Shown: piece by piece, positions 45,095-55,334 of the stretch
Position numbering within the stretch: position 1 is the first letter of the stretch
Layout of the letters: each line of letters begins with the position of its first letter
Assembly (NCBI GenBank): GCA_023101885.1
Contig: JALPQD010000044.1
Coordinates: 1,668,514 to 1,732,513, forward strand
Direction of reading: 5' to 3'
DNA from: Typhlomys cinereus
Taxonomy: Eukaryota > Chordata > Mammalia > Rodentia > Platacanthomyidae
DNA: 64,000 nucleotides
Program-made: the position numbers and the translations under genes
Notes under the pieces: model-generated
The model's database searches: none
Told to the model about the DNA's origin: nothing
Seen by the model: the letters and a program-made list of their open reading frames with translations, nothing else

Positions 45095-45362
45095 ACTGGG
45101 AAATGATTCAGGGATTAAAGCCTAAGTCTCCCAAGCAAAAGGACTTGAATTCAGATTCCTAGGTACCATATAAAAATTTTCAGGGGGATGTAACAGCCAT
45201 CTGCAATTCTGGCCCAAGAAGGCAGAGCCTGGGAGAACCTCCAGAGCAAAGCAATAAGGAAGCAGAGAAATCCAGATGATTCCAGATGTCACCCTAGGGG
45301 TTTCCACAGGCGCACATGCTCAAGTGTCCTCTTGTACACATACATACACGCACACAAGGAAA
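45095..45362 (+). mobile_element. B2-like SINE
   Basis: gggaactgggaaatgattcagggattaaagcc, ttgaattcagattccta, gagcaaagcaataaggaagcagagaaatcc, CA/CATA tail. Confidence 0.82.
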
Positions 45363-45601
45363 AAATGAAAGTGAGCAGAAAAAGGATTTTTAACAAGAGT
45401 TAAGAAAGAGAGCTAACAGGTGCTCATTATGGCTTTTAACTATTTTCTGGGAATTCTTGAAAACAGTAGGGCATGGCAGGAGCCAACTATCTTACATTCA
45501 TGCGACTTGATGATGCAATGTATATTTAACTCTTAAATTGAAGGTAAGGGGCTAGACTAATAGCATAGTAGATTAGAGGCCTTGGAGATCTTATTCTAGT
45601 A

Positions 45602-45613
45602 AAGTTAGTTAGC

Positions 45614-45653
<40 letters not shown>
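45602..45653. repeat. (TTAG)n microsatellite
   Basis: About 13 TTAG units with one variant. It is not the vertebrate telomere unit TTAGGG. Confidence 0.95.
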
Positions 45654-45658
<5 letters not shown>

Positions 45659-45699
45659 GAATCCATAATGCAATATAGGAGGGAATAAATAATAGAAAG

Positions 45700-45810
45700 T
45701 AGAGATGGAGATGCCACTTACCAGCAGAGCGCTCTTGTTACATGTGAAGTCCTGGGTTTCATGCCCTGCATGGCAAACATCAACAACAGCAAAAAAAAAG
45801 TAGAAAAAAA
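45700..45810 (+). mobile_element. ID-type SINE, diverged
   Basis: agatggagatgccacttaccagcagagcgctcttgttacatgtgaagtcctgggtttcatgccctgcatgg and an A-rich end. Confidence 0.55.
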
Positions 45811-46485
45811 AGTAGGTTAGTGCTTCTTTTGTGCATAATGCACAAGCCACCAAAGGAGAGAGAATGTTTTATTTATTTTTTCTTTCACGGTATCTAATCC
45901 TGTGATTGCACATAAATTATTACTCAGCATGCAGTCTGTTGAATTGAACTGAACAATTGTGGAATAATTGCTTTGTAAGTACTTTGAGTTCTACATTGCC
46001 ATTCCCCTCCAAGATTCTCATCCATTTCTGAAGGCCAGAGTCTTTGAAATGGACATGAAAACTCGTTTGTTTGCATATGATTCATTTTAAAAATATAATC
46101 TACTTAACCCAATTTTAGGTAATTAACAAATTTAGTGTCACTGGCCCAGATTCTCTGCCACGAAAGTACAAAGAGTACCAAAGAAAAGTAAGCTGAAGGA
46201 AAAAAACATGAAGAAGGAGGACTACAAAGCAACAGAAAGAAAAATCATGGTGGGCATTAACCTGGGCAAAGGCAGAAAGCTGGTGGTCTCCTGAGTCAGT
46301 GATGCCCCCAAAGCTTCTTTAACCTCTCTAAGCTTCATTTCTACCAATCCTTCCATAAAGAGAGGAATAAACAGCATTTCCCCTACTGATCACAAAGGAA
46401 ATAAACTGGGAAGCAGTGAGGGGATGCCAGGCAGGCATTAAGTGGTGTGGTAAATGTTGCTGCATCATTATCTTATGTTAGATGA
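45811..46485. other. Unique sequence
   Basis: Nothing recognised. Confidence 0.5.
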
Positions 46486-46762
46486 GTGTCTCAGTATCCT
46501 ATCTCCCTTGCTGCAGTGAATATATGAGCCAAACAATTTAGGAGGAATAAGAGATTTTTATTCATTCTCATGGCTGCAGGTTATAGTCCATTATGACAGG
46601 ATAGTTGGTGGGAACTGAGCACACCATGCACAGGAACAGGTAAGAGAGGGGGAAGGACCAAATCATACCTGCCACAGTCAACCAGTTTTCTCTCCATCCT
46701 ATCCATCTGCCCTGGGAATGAGCATGGGCTAGGTTGTTCCACATCCATTATATACTCTCCCA
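46486..46762 (-). mobile_element. MaLR-like LTR (X-related), antisense, left part
   Basis: gtctcagtatcctatctcccttgctgcag to ccattatatactctcccatag. The remaining end lies at 51225-51270, beyond the inserted SINE and L1. Confidence 0.65.
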
Positions 46763-46972
46763 TAGGTGGATTGGAGAAATGGCTCAGGGATTAAGACTCT
46801 GCCTCACAAACACAAGATCCTGAATTCAAATCCCAGGTCCCACAGAAAAACACCAGGCTGAACAAACAATCTCCACTTGAGACCCTGGTGGGCAGAGCCT
46901 GGAATAATCCCCAAGTGAAGCAAAAAAGAAGTAGAATCAATCCAGGGTGTTTCAAACACATGGTGCCCTCTG

Positions 46973-47008
<36 letters not shown>

Positions 47009-47015
47009 AATGAAG
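46763..47015 (+). mobile_element. B2-like SINE
   Basis: gtggattggagaaatggctcagggattaagactctgcctcacaaac, caaatcccaggtcccac, (CA)n tail 46976-47006. Confidence 0.85.
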
Positions 47016-48057
47016 TTTTTTTTAATTTCCCACAGGTTCACCTTAATTAGATAATTCTTTTTTATATATATTTTCCCAATCATGCAAGCTTCCCTTTCCT
47101 CCTTCCCTCCACCCCTCCCTCCCTCCAACTCTCCCCAGTTCCCCTTCCTCACTTGCCCCTTCCCCACTTCCTTTCCCCCCTCCCTCCCTTTCTCCTAGTT
47201 CCTCCCCTGCCCTCCTCCCATTCCCTGGAGCATCCTTTAGTGTGAATGTCAAACTTCCTTCTGAATTCTCCACTCTAGTGAGGTGTAAGGACTCAGTGGC
47301 ATTGCCCAGAACCCTTTCTTGGGCTCCCCTTTAGTATGGGAACACTATTGTGACTGTTAATCCCTTGCCTCTAAGGATCCTAGTGCCTGTGATCCATGCT
47401 AGACTTTGGCTGGGGGAGGGTGTCATTGACATGTCAGCCATTGTGCAAGTCATGCAAAGTCCAATTATGGCTATTGAGGCCCTAACTTGTGTGGAGTATC
47501 TTGCATATCATTGCTCCTCCCTATTTTTAGGCTCTTACAATCTTACTGTCCCCTTTTCTGCAAATTTCCCTGAGCTTTAGGAAGGGGAGAGATTTGGCTG
47601 ATCTGGTTCCAGATGATTAATGTAGAGTCTCTGATGTTCTGAATTATGGTTTGCTGTTGTTTTCAGTTTTGCTGTTCCTGCACCAAACTTGGCTCCATCT
47701 TGATTGATATTGGAGATCACCTCCTCTTAGGACAGCTTTCATTGTGTTGCAGAGATTTTGATATGTTATATTTTCATTATTGTTCACTTCTAGGAAATCT
47801 TGAATTTCTTTTATGATTTCTTCCTGAACCCAACTCTCATTCAGCATCATAGTGTTTAGTTTCCAGGAGTTAGTGTATTTTCGCTGTTTGTTGTGTTGCA
47901 GATGTCAAGCTTTAGACCATGGTGGTCTGATAGGGTACAGGTTAGTATTTCAACTTTCTATATACGTGGAGATTTGTTTTGTAGCCCAATATATGGTCTA
48001 TTTTGGAGAAAGTTCTGTGTGCTGCTGAGAAAAATATGTATTCTTTAGTACATGGAT

Positions 48058-48073
48058 GAAAAATTCAATAGAG
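48058..48073. repeat. TSD, left copy (U1 retrocopy)
   Basis: gaaaaattcaatagag is perfectly repeated at 48256-48271 after the A-run. Confidence 0.97.
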
Positions 48074-48237
48074 ATACTTACCTGGCAGGGGAGATACCAT
48101 GATCACGAAGGTGGTTTTCCCAGGGCGAGGCTTATCCATTGCACTCCGGATGTGCTGACCCCTGCGATTTCCCCAAATGTGGGAAACTCGACTGCATAAT
48201 TTGTGGTAGTGGGGGACTGCGTTCGCGCTCTCCCCTG
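48074..48237 (+). pseudogene. RNU1 (pseudogene): Full-length U1 snRNA retropseudogene
   Basis: The 164 bases equal the whole U1 snRNA from atacttacctg to cccctg. U1 base-pairs with 5' splice sites in the spliceosome. Here the 5' splice-site-recognition sequence (acttacctg), the stem-loop I region and the Sm site (aatttgtgg, 48198-48206) are intact. I find one difference from the vertebrate U1 that I know: C instead of T at 48230, in stem-loop IV. It is followed by tag, an A-run (48241-48255) and a perfect 16-base target duplication, so it is an L1-mobilised RNA copy. It sits inside an antisense L1 with no visible PSE/DSE promoter and no 3' box, so it is expected to be silent. Confidence 0.97.
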
Positions 48238-48334
48238 TAGAAAAAAAAAAAAAAAGAAAAATTCAATAGAGGTCTGCAAGGTCCATTTTAGTAAGGGTTT
48301 GATTACGTTCCAATATGTTTCTGTTAAGTTTTTT

Positions 48335-48359
48335 TATTATTTATTATTATTTATTCAAT

Positions 48360-48390
<31 letters not shown>

Positions 48391-48619
48391 ATGTATGTAT
48401 GTGTGTGTAGAACCACAGACGAATTTCGGGAACCACCATGGACCGCCTCCACCTCCTCCTTGTTTACTCTGCCCTGGGATTCACAGGCTCCACCCTACCA
48501 GGACCAGAAATTGTTGATTGGTGAGTTAGTGGCATCTATATGTGGGGTCTAGGATCCGAACTCAGGACCTTCCACCTGCAAAGTGGAGGCTTAACTCCCT
48601 GAGCTATCTCTCCAGCCCC
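48335..48619 (-). mobile_element. B2-like SINE, antisense, in L1
   Basis: Full-length copy: A/T tail, TG region, gtttactctgccctgggattcacagg body, and a head ending tgagctatctctccagccc. Target duplication tctgttaagtttttt at 48320-48334 and 48620-48634. Confidence 0.92.
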
Positions 48620-49100
48620 TCTGTTAAGTTTTTTACCTGTTGATCTATCCCACGTTGAGAGAATGGTATTGAAATCTCCAAGAATTATTGTTTTGGGGTT
48701 GATTTCTTGCTTTAGACGCTATAGCGTTTGCTTAGTGGAGAAGCCCATATTAGTTGCATATATGTTCAGTATTGTGAAGTCTTCCTGGTGAATTGTACCT
48801 GTGACTAAAATGTATGTCCTTCTGTGTCTCTCATGATTTTTTTGTTTGAAGTCCATTTTGCCCAATAGCATAATAGCTACCCCTGCCTATTTCCTGGTTC
48901 CATTAGCTTGCAGAATTTTTGACCAGCCTTTTACTTTTAGGATGTGCCTATCTTTTGTGGTGAGATGTGTTTCCTGAAGGCAGCAGATGGATGGGTTGTG
49001 ATTTCTAATCCAAGTGTGTAATCTGTGTCTTTTGATTGGTGAGTTAATTCCATTGACATTTAGTGTTATAATGGAGAAATTACTTTTAATTCCTGACACT

Positions 49101-50345
49101 TTTTATGTTTAGTGGCTTTATAAGTGTATTATTTGGCTTTTAAGGTTCTGGTGGTATTATACTTCCCTTCTGTCCTTCTAGATATGCTTGTTCTTTTCTT
49201 CAAGCTTGAGTATCTTTACTAGAATTTTTTGAAGGCTTAGTTTGGTAGACATGTCAGCCATCAAGTTATCTTTGTGCTGGAAAATTTTTCTTTCACCCTC
49301 GATCATGACTGATAATTTTGCCAGGTATATCAGCCTGGGTTGACATTTTTGTTTATTCAGTACTTGAAGTATGTCTCCCCAAGCTCTTCTTGCTTTTACT
49401 GTTTCCTTTGAAAAATCGTTTGTTATTTTAATAGGTTTACCTTTAAAAGTGACTTTTTTTTTTTCCCTTGAAGCTCTCAGCACATTTTCTTTGTCTTGTG
49501 TATGGAGTATTTTAACTATTATTTGCCATGGTGAGTTTCTATTTTGGTCATATCTGTTTGGGGTGCAGAATGCCCTTTGTATTTGGATGGGCCTCTCATT
49601 CTTTTATTTTTATTTTATTATTTATTCAATTGTGCATGTGTGTATGTATGTATGTGTGTGCATGTGTGTGTAGAACCACAGATGAATTGAGGAACCACTA
49701 TGGACACCTCCACCTCCTCCTTGTTTACTCTTCCCTGAGATTCACAGGCTCCTCCCTACTAGGACCAGAAACGCAGGCTGCCCCAACTTCAGCCTGGTGT
49801 CTATATGTGGAGTCTAGGATCCAAACTCAGGACCTTCCATCTGCAAGGCAGAGGCTTAACCCCTGAGCCACCTCTCCAGCCCCCAGGCCTCTCATTCTTT
49901 AGATGAGGAAAGTTTTCCTTAATGATAATTTGAAAAATTTCCTCAGGTGTGGTATCTTGGGATTCTTGTTCTGGTATTCCATGAATGCACATGTTAGGCT
50001 TCCTCAAGGTGTCCCATAACTCTTGAATATTCTTCTCAAGTATCTTTTTGGCTTTAACAACCTCTTCCATTGAGCTGGTTAATTCTTCCACTTTGTCTTC
50101 AAAATCTGATATTCTATTTTCTGTTTCATTAGTTCTGCTGATAAGACTCTCTGTTGAGTTGAAGATAACTTGTCTTTTAGTTCAATTTTAAACTCTGCTT
50201 GAGATTGTTTTAACTGCTCTATGCCTATTTTTGTTTCTTCAACTGTTTTCCTCAACTCCTCCAAGTGCCTGTTGTGTTCCTGTTCAAAGTGATTGATGCA
50301 GTTATTTAACTCCTCCCGGATTTCCTCTTTCATAGTATTGATCAT
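49101..50345 (-). pseudogene. L1 ORF1 remnant, interrupted by a SINE
   Basis: Minus-strand pieces in order: a coiled-coil segment (INTMKEEIREELNNCINHFEQEHNRHLEELRKTVEE, 50079-50345), then EELTSSMEEVVKAKKILEKNIQELWDTLRKPN followed by IHGIPEQESQDTTPEEIFQIIIKENFP (RRM region, 49890-50091). A C-terminal piece follows: AREKKKVTFKGKPIKITNDFSKETVKARRAW and QPRLIYLAKLSV (49178-49483). This is the coiled coil, RRM and CTD order of L1 ORF1p, an RNA-binding trimer. The SINE at 49605-49885 and frameshifts disrupt it. Confidence 0.92.
49605..49885 (-). mobile_element. B2-like SINE, antisense, in L1 ORF1
   Basis: Target duplication ggcctctcattcttt at 49590-49604 and 49886-49900. Its body and head match 28913-29219 and 48335-48619 closely, so the three belong to one subfamily (aaccac-ggaggtgtccatrgtgg type body). 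Confidence 0.93.
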
Positions 50346-50359
50346 GGTAAAGATCAGGC

Positions 50360-51222
50360 TTTGAAAATCATTATCTTGAGTATGGCTTTCTTGGCTATTT
50401 TCTGTGAGTTTGTTTGGAATCTATCATTATGAGGTTAATTTTTTCCGTGGAAGATTTGTTGTCTTGGTTTCTGTTTCTCATGGATTTGCTCTATGATCTG
50501 GGTATTGTTGTTTTATCTCTTAAGACTTTCTTTCAGTTTCTGTGTGTTTTTTATTGAACTGAATTAGTTGGAATTACTACTCTTGAGCAGTTATTACTAG
50601 TGTTTGCCTTGGAGTTGGGTAGGCTTGTCTGGAATTGGAGTTATTTCCTAGATGAAGCTATTAGACTGTTAGTACATCAATTAAGTCAAGTTTAGTAGAC
50701 AGTAAGTGAAGATTAGTATGGTAGTGCACTTTTTCGGTTAAGTACCTTGGTAATATGTGAGGGTGAATGGTATAGTCCCTGAAGTTGTATTTGTTTTGAG
50801 GTGGCTATATGGAAAAGTTAAACTACCTGTGACTAATAATTGAAAGGAGCAGGATGGTTTACTTATCTTTGGACTGGATGTGAAGAATCTCTCCCAAGTG
50901 ATAGGATGATTTTAGAGGACTTCAGATGCGTGGCCTTTGTCCGCAAGAGCTTTGCTAGGGTATTCTTTGGACTCTATTGAGTTCAAAGGAGTAGAGGATC
51001 CTCCCTGAACCACATTTGGATGGAAAGGGCTGTCCCGCAGATCATCTGGGACATGGGGTGTGACCTAGAGGCTTTCCCCAGCACCAGAGCAGACTGGCTG
51101 CAGCCGCGACTGGCTAGTGGATAAGCTGGAACGAGAGGTGACCTGGCACCTGGTGTATGGTCTAGGGGGCCATGAACCATGTCCCAGGTGGAAAGGTAGA
51201 TATTCTTCATAAGTATGCCTAA
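50360..51222 (-). promoter_or_regulatory. L1 5' UTR (promoter region)
   Basis: Read on the minus strand, about 860 bases precede ORF1. The distal part (50980-51215) is GC-rich relative to surroundings, as expected for an L1 internal promoter. I cannot resolve monomers or YY1-type sites with confidence. Confidence 0.6.
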
Positions 51223-51224
51223 AG

Positions 51225-51270
51225 ACTCAGTTCTCAATTGTCAAATTGATACCTGAAACTAACTGCTATA
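51225..51270 (-). mobile_element. MaLR-like LTR (X-related), right end
   Basis: ctcagttctcaattgtcaaattgatacctgaaactaactgc parallels 40118-40150. Together with 46486-46762 it shows the host LTR that the SINE and L1 entered. Confidence 0.7.
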
Positions 51271-51694
51271 AGAGGATTCTACCCCCTGTAGCATTGTAGC
51301 ACTGGCAAATTGTAGTTTTGTGAAATAGCGCAGCAGCCTCCCATGCGAAAGAAATTTCACATGTCCCATTGCCATGCTACAAACACACTAAGTAACTTAA
51401 TGCTCAGGAGACATTGGCACCTTACAGACTATAAGTCAGAGGTATCAATTGGCTCCATCAGAAAGACCATGCTGAGCAACTGGCAATTTTCTTATTTCTC
51501 AGTTTCTGATTTAAGTTCTTGTGATAGTTTGACATAATAAAAGCACAAAGATGCAACATGTACCATAAAACAAATACATATCCTTTCTGTAAATTCAGTA
51601 AGTCTGCTTGAAGGTTGGGGTTAAATCCTTGTGTCAGACAAAAATAAAAACTGGATTCATACAATAGTTTTCTTCCCTAGGGAAATTCTTAAAT
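51271..51694. other. Unique sequence
   Basis: Nothing recognised. Confidence 0.5.
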
Positions 51695-52083
51695 ACAAAG
51701 AGTAGACTCTCCCCGGTCAGCATAATGCAAAGAGGGCCTGGACTTAAAGTGTTCCCAACCCTGGTTTACCACAGCATAATGTGAGCTTGAGCTTATTTTT
51801 GAGAGCTTTGTGGCCTCCATCCTCCTATTTATATGATGTGGTCAGTTGGGTGCGGTCTACTCAATAAGAACAATGAGGATGGGGGTGGAACCCCAAGGTG
51901 AAGCTTTTGCCTCACAAGCAGAAAGACCTGACTTGGGATCCCCAACCCAAATCCCACATAAAATGCCAAGTGGGTGTGGTAGCAGCCTGCACCTCTGCCC
52001 TGAAGGTAGAACCTGGGAAATCCCAGAGCCAAGCAATAAGGAGGTAGAGCAATCCAGGATGATTCCTGTTGTTACTCTTGAGC

Positions 52084-52127
<44 letters not shown>

Positions 52128-52365
52128 TCAAGTGCTCTCTTCTACACACACACACATACATGTACACCTCACACACATATACAAAAGAAGAAAAATGAAT
52201 GCTTAGTTTTAGTTTAATATCTCTTCTTATTTGTTGAATTTTGGTTGGAGCAGGTTCTGAATCAAAGAATTAAGCTATGCATCCCCTTCTTAAACATAAG
52301 GCCATGTTGGGTGCATTTCTATATACCCAACTCCATAAGCTCTCCGGGGAGAGTCTACTCTTTGT
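51695..52365. mobile_element. 671-bp unit with 22-bp perfect terminal inverted repeats
   Basis: 51695-51716 (starting acaaagagtagactc) and 52344-52365 are exact reverse complements. Without the SINE at about 51877-52195 the unit would be about 350 bp. I see no clear target duplication next to the inverted repeats (flanks ttcttaaat and ggagacag). It may be a MITE-like DNA element or a chance inverted duplication. The terminal sequence is not one I recognise from hAT, Tc1/mariner or piggyBac. Confidence 0.5.
51877..52195 (+). mobile_element. B2-like SINE
   Basis: Diverged head (gaaccccaaggtgaagcttttgcctcacaagcagaaagacctgac), body caagcaataaggaggtagagcaatccaggatgattcc, and (CA)n tail 52087-52121. 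Frames of 71-123 codons across it are artefacts. Confidence 0.83.
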
Positions 52366-52680
52366 GGAGACAGAGGCTTTTGTAGTTTGTGGGATTTCTT
52401 TCTTATCTCTATTCTCTAACTCCAGACCTTAGACTAAGACCCTGTTGCAGGAAAAGTACCTTCTACATGCTCACTGTGTCAGCATCCTTGACTGCCCCTT
52501 CCACATCACCTCAGCACTTACATAATTGCAAAGTAGTTGCTTAGCAACCGAATCATCCAGCGCCTTCATCCCACCTCTTCTATGTTAAACCTCCAGACAG
52601 CTTGCAGATTATTTTCAGCTCACAACAGCCTTTCACGGGAAGGAATTTGAAACTCCAGATTGCTGATTCACATATTTCTT
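52366..52680. other. Unique sequence
   Basis: Nothing recognised. Confidence 0.45.
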
Positions 52681-52689
52681 ATTTCCCTC

Positions 52690-53035
52690 TCTTTTCTTTC
52701 ATTCTTTCAGTCATAAATATGATGAGTGTGTTTTTACCCCTTAGTACCCAATCCCATCCTTCTTCCTGTCCCACTTCGTATATTCCACTTTCCAGTTTCC
52801 CTCCTACTTTCGTGTCCTTTTTTTTTTCCTTCAAGTGTGACCCACAGGGTTTCATTTGGGATATCTGGAATGGAAATTGCCTGAGCATCTGAGGAGCATG
52901 CCTGAGCCATCAGTGGGTAAACTGTTGAGGAAGATAGGTCCCCTTCTCCTGTTTGACATCAGCCTTCAATAGTCTTTACAGTAGAGTAGCATTTCTTGAG
53001 ATCTTCCCTCATCTATGGTGAAATGTTGATCCATC
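52690..53035 (-). mobile_element. L1 3' UTR, subfamily Y, antisense
   Basis: accccttagtacccaatcccatccttcttcctgtccc...gacccacagggtttcatttgg...gagatcttccctcatctatggtgaaatgttgat parallels 7850-8115. Confidence 0.7.
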
Positions 53036-53125
53036 TGTTATTGTGCAGGTCTAGTGGAAGGCACTGTATGTCTCTGTGGAGGACCAAGGGTGACTTTGGG
53101 AATCATCCTGTGGATACATACACAC
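53036..53125 (-). mobile_element. SINE body fragment, antisense
   Basis: gtggaaggcactgtatgtctctgtggaggaccaagggtgactttgggaatcatcctg; no head and no long tail. Confidence 0.7.
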
Positions 53126-53259
53126 ATGCACCTTATTCAAATAGTCACATAAAAATGGGGAGAAGAGTCATTTTGTCTGATCTCTGACAGCAGTGATGTT
53201 TTCTTACATGGTTTCAAGCATTGTGTCATCGTGTTCATGGCCTTGAAAAGTGTTTTATA

Positions 53260-54130
53260 AAATACTGGATATTCACTAGTCAGAATGGTACACATACCTG
53301 TTACTGTAAACTAGAACAAGAACTTAAAAAGGAAAAGAAATAGATCAATAGGGAAAACAGCCAATGAACCTATAGGTAGGAAGACAGTACGTCAAACTGC
53401 TCCATTAATAATTGTCATTATAACCATAGATTAGAAGGACATTTAACATTCAGCCTAGAAGTCTTCTTCTACAGCAGATATGGAGGATCTCAATACCTAG
53501 GATAATAGAATGCCTAGGATAATAGAATGCCTAGGATAATAGAAAAGCAGTGAAATGGACAGCAATGGCAGCCATAATACAGAGTACCAGCGACTCAGCA
53601 AAGCTTCCCCAGAATCAGGCCAGACTAATCTCTCCCCATTTTAAGGCTTGGGGACCTTGCAGAAGAGGGGACAGTAAGATTGTAAAATCCTAAAGATGGA
53701 AAGGTTCACCATTGGACATGACACTCCACTCAAGGCAGAACTGTTGCATTTAGGAACTCACTGCAGTGAGACTTGTCCTTACCAGACCTGCATAATGACG
53801 CACATGCCCCATAGATTATCAAGGACGATTATTAATGGAGATAAGAACTTCAGTGGAAATCTTGGGATCTAAAGCTGGATGAGTAAAGGGAAATGCCCGT
53901 CAGTGGTGGCCAGAAGAGAAGCAACTTGATATGCCATAGAACCTAACTTCCCACAAAAGTAGACAAGCCAGAGTGAACCCTAGGGTCCATAGAAGCATAT
54001 AGGCAGGAAAGTGGGAGGGAGTGGAGGGATTGATGAAGGGAAGGGAGAGGATGGGAGGGAGGGGGGATGGAAGGAAGCAGGGGTGAATACTCAATATGCT
54101 TGCAAAAGTAGAAAAATAAAATAAAAAAAG
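53260..54130 (+). mobile_element. L1 3' region, subfamily Y, sense
   Basis: Parallel to 14500-15330: cagcctagaagtcttcttctacagcag, aggaactcactgcag, gtagacaagccagag, G-rich end (54010-54075) and tail gtagaaaaataaaataaaaaaag. With 52690-53035 it forms an inverted pair of L1 3' ends. Confidence 0.78.
53496..53543. repeat. 17-bp tandem repeat, 2.8 units
   Basis: cctaggataatagaatg occurs twice, followed by a partial third unit. It lies inside the L1 3' region. The sister copy at 14700-14720 has no such array. Confidence 0.93.
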
Positions 54131-55330
54131 AATGTCAACAAAAATGCTGGTATTTACTAAGACTAGAGAAAGGGTGGTTTTAGAATCATCTAGAACAACA
54201 TGGGCGAATTTAGAGACTCTCACTAAGTGAAATAAACCAGTCCACTTGCACGAGTATCAAGTAGTGTCAAATTCATAGATCCCGAGAGTTGGAGAAGTGA
54301 GGGGGGCAGTGGTTACTCTCTACTGAGCACGCTCAGTTTAGAAAGATAGAGAAGTCCAGGGAAGTGTGATGATGATTATACTACACTAGTATGAAGGATT
54401 GACAGTCCCTGAATGTCATGTCTTGGTAAACTCTATGGTACTCTTGGTACTCTCTTGCTCTTGGTACTCTCTATGATAAACTTCTCAGTGTGCGATGTAA
54501 ATTTTACCACAGTAAAAAACATAGAAGCTCCTGAAAAAGGTTGCAAGAGAAAAAGTGTGCAAATGAATATATATAAATGAATCAGGATTTAAAAAACAAG
54601 CATATACAATGTTAACAAATTCCCTTTTTATAAACTATTTTCCCCTTAAAATGTATAGAGAATTTCAGGAAAATAGTGCCCCCTTGTGGACCTCTTTGAG
54701 GTGGCAGTATGCATGATGAGTAATCCCAGATGTCCCTCTATAATTACACTGTTTAAATTACACACTCCAGGTTTTGCACATGGACCTGTTTTTTGTGTCC
54801 TTTGATAACAAAGGCCTTCAACGCTTCTCCCAAATTATTTTTCCAGCAGACATCAAAGTAATATACATATTATATCAGATGTATTTCGGATAGATTGCTT
54901 TCTTTTATATTCCTAGTTGAGAGAATCAAAGACTATTCATTTATTTGAAAACTTTTTCAGAGTTGAAATTGGATAATTTTTCTGTTAATTGTAATCTGAG
55001 ATATTTAAGTTCATGTTTGGTTTCTATAAGAATGGCTCTCCGTGAGGAAAACAATGTTATTTGGAGTGCTTGAGAGGAGGTAACATCTTGAAGACTGATT
55101 TTGTTTCATCCATCACTTCATCTTGCTCTTCCTCTCAGAAGGAATTATTTTATTACCCCCATTCACCTTGCTACCGGAAAGCATAAAATTAGAGAAAATA
55201 AATATCTAAGTGATATTCATGGACTGACATTATCTTCTGTGGGCATATTAACACTTCTATTTCAAATAGATCTTTGAGTGCTTATACAATTGTTTCTTTA
55301 TTGCACTATGTGAACTTTTAATTTTTTATT
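54131..55330. other. Unique AT-rich sequence, nothing recognised
   Basis: No open frame or repeat of note apart from short ctcttggtactct repeats near 54440-54475. Confidence 0.5.
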
Positions 55331-55334
55331 TACT

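Larger units (their letters stand above)
47645..49100 (-). pseudogene. L1 ORF2 N-terminal fragment (endonuclease domain)
   Basis: It begins with SNFSIITLNVNGINSPIKRHRL and CCLQETHLTTKDRHILKVKGW, the apurinic/apyrimidinic-type endonuclease start of L1 ORF2. The Asn of TLNVNG and the Glu of QETH are the conserved metal-site residues. Downstream a segment with WVQEEIIKEIQDFLEVNNNENITYQNL lies between the endonuclease and RT domains. The frame is broken by U1 (48074-48237) and a SINE (48335-48619), and it ends at the deletion junction near 47716. It has no RT active site. Confidence 0.9.
47016..51222 (-). mobile_element. L1 with deleted RT region, antisense, nested in a MaLR-like LTR
   Basis: Minus-strand order from the right: GC-rich 5' UTR (about 50360-51222), ORF1, the start of ORF2 (49099 down to about 47716), then directly the distal 3' UTR (47020-47715, compare 8725-9370) with a C-rich plus-strand tract and tail. 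Only about 360 residues of ORF2 remain once the inserts are discounted. The rest of RT (including the catalytic block) and the C-terminal domain are missing, as is the proximal 3' UTR. Both termini are present, so this is an internal deletion and not ordinary 5' truncation. Later inserts are two antisense SINEs and a U1 retrocopy. Confidence 0.85.

Noticed and set aside
45602..45653. Interstitial telomeric repeat
   Set aside because: The unit is TTAG, not TTAGGG. It is a simple tetranucleotide microsatellite.
48074..48237. Functional U1 snRNA gene
   Set aside because: The upstream sequence is L1 ORF2, with no proximal or distal sequence element, and downstream is an A-run and TSD instead of a 3' box. 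It is a retrocopy.
53496..53543. CRISPR-like or regulatory direct repeats
   Set aside because: Units are contiguous with no spacers, and the setting is a rodent L1 3' UTR. It is a small VNTR.
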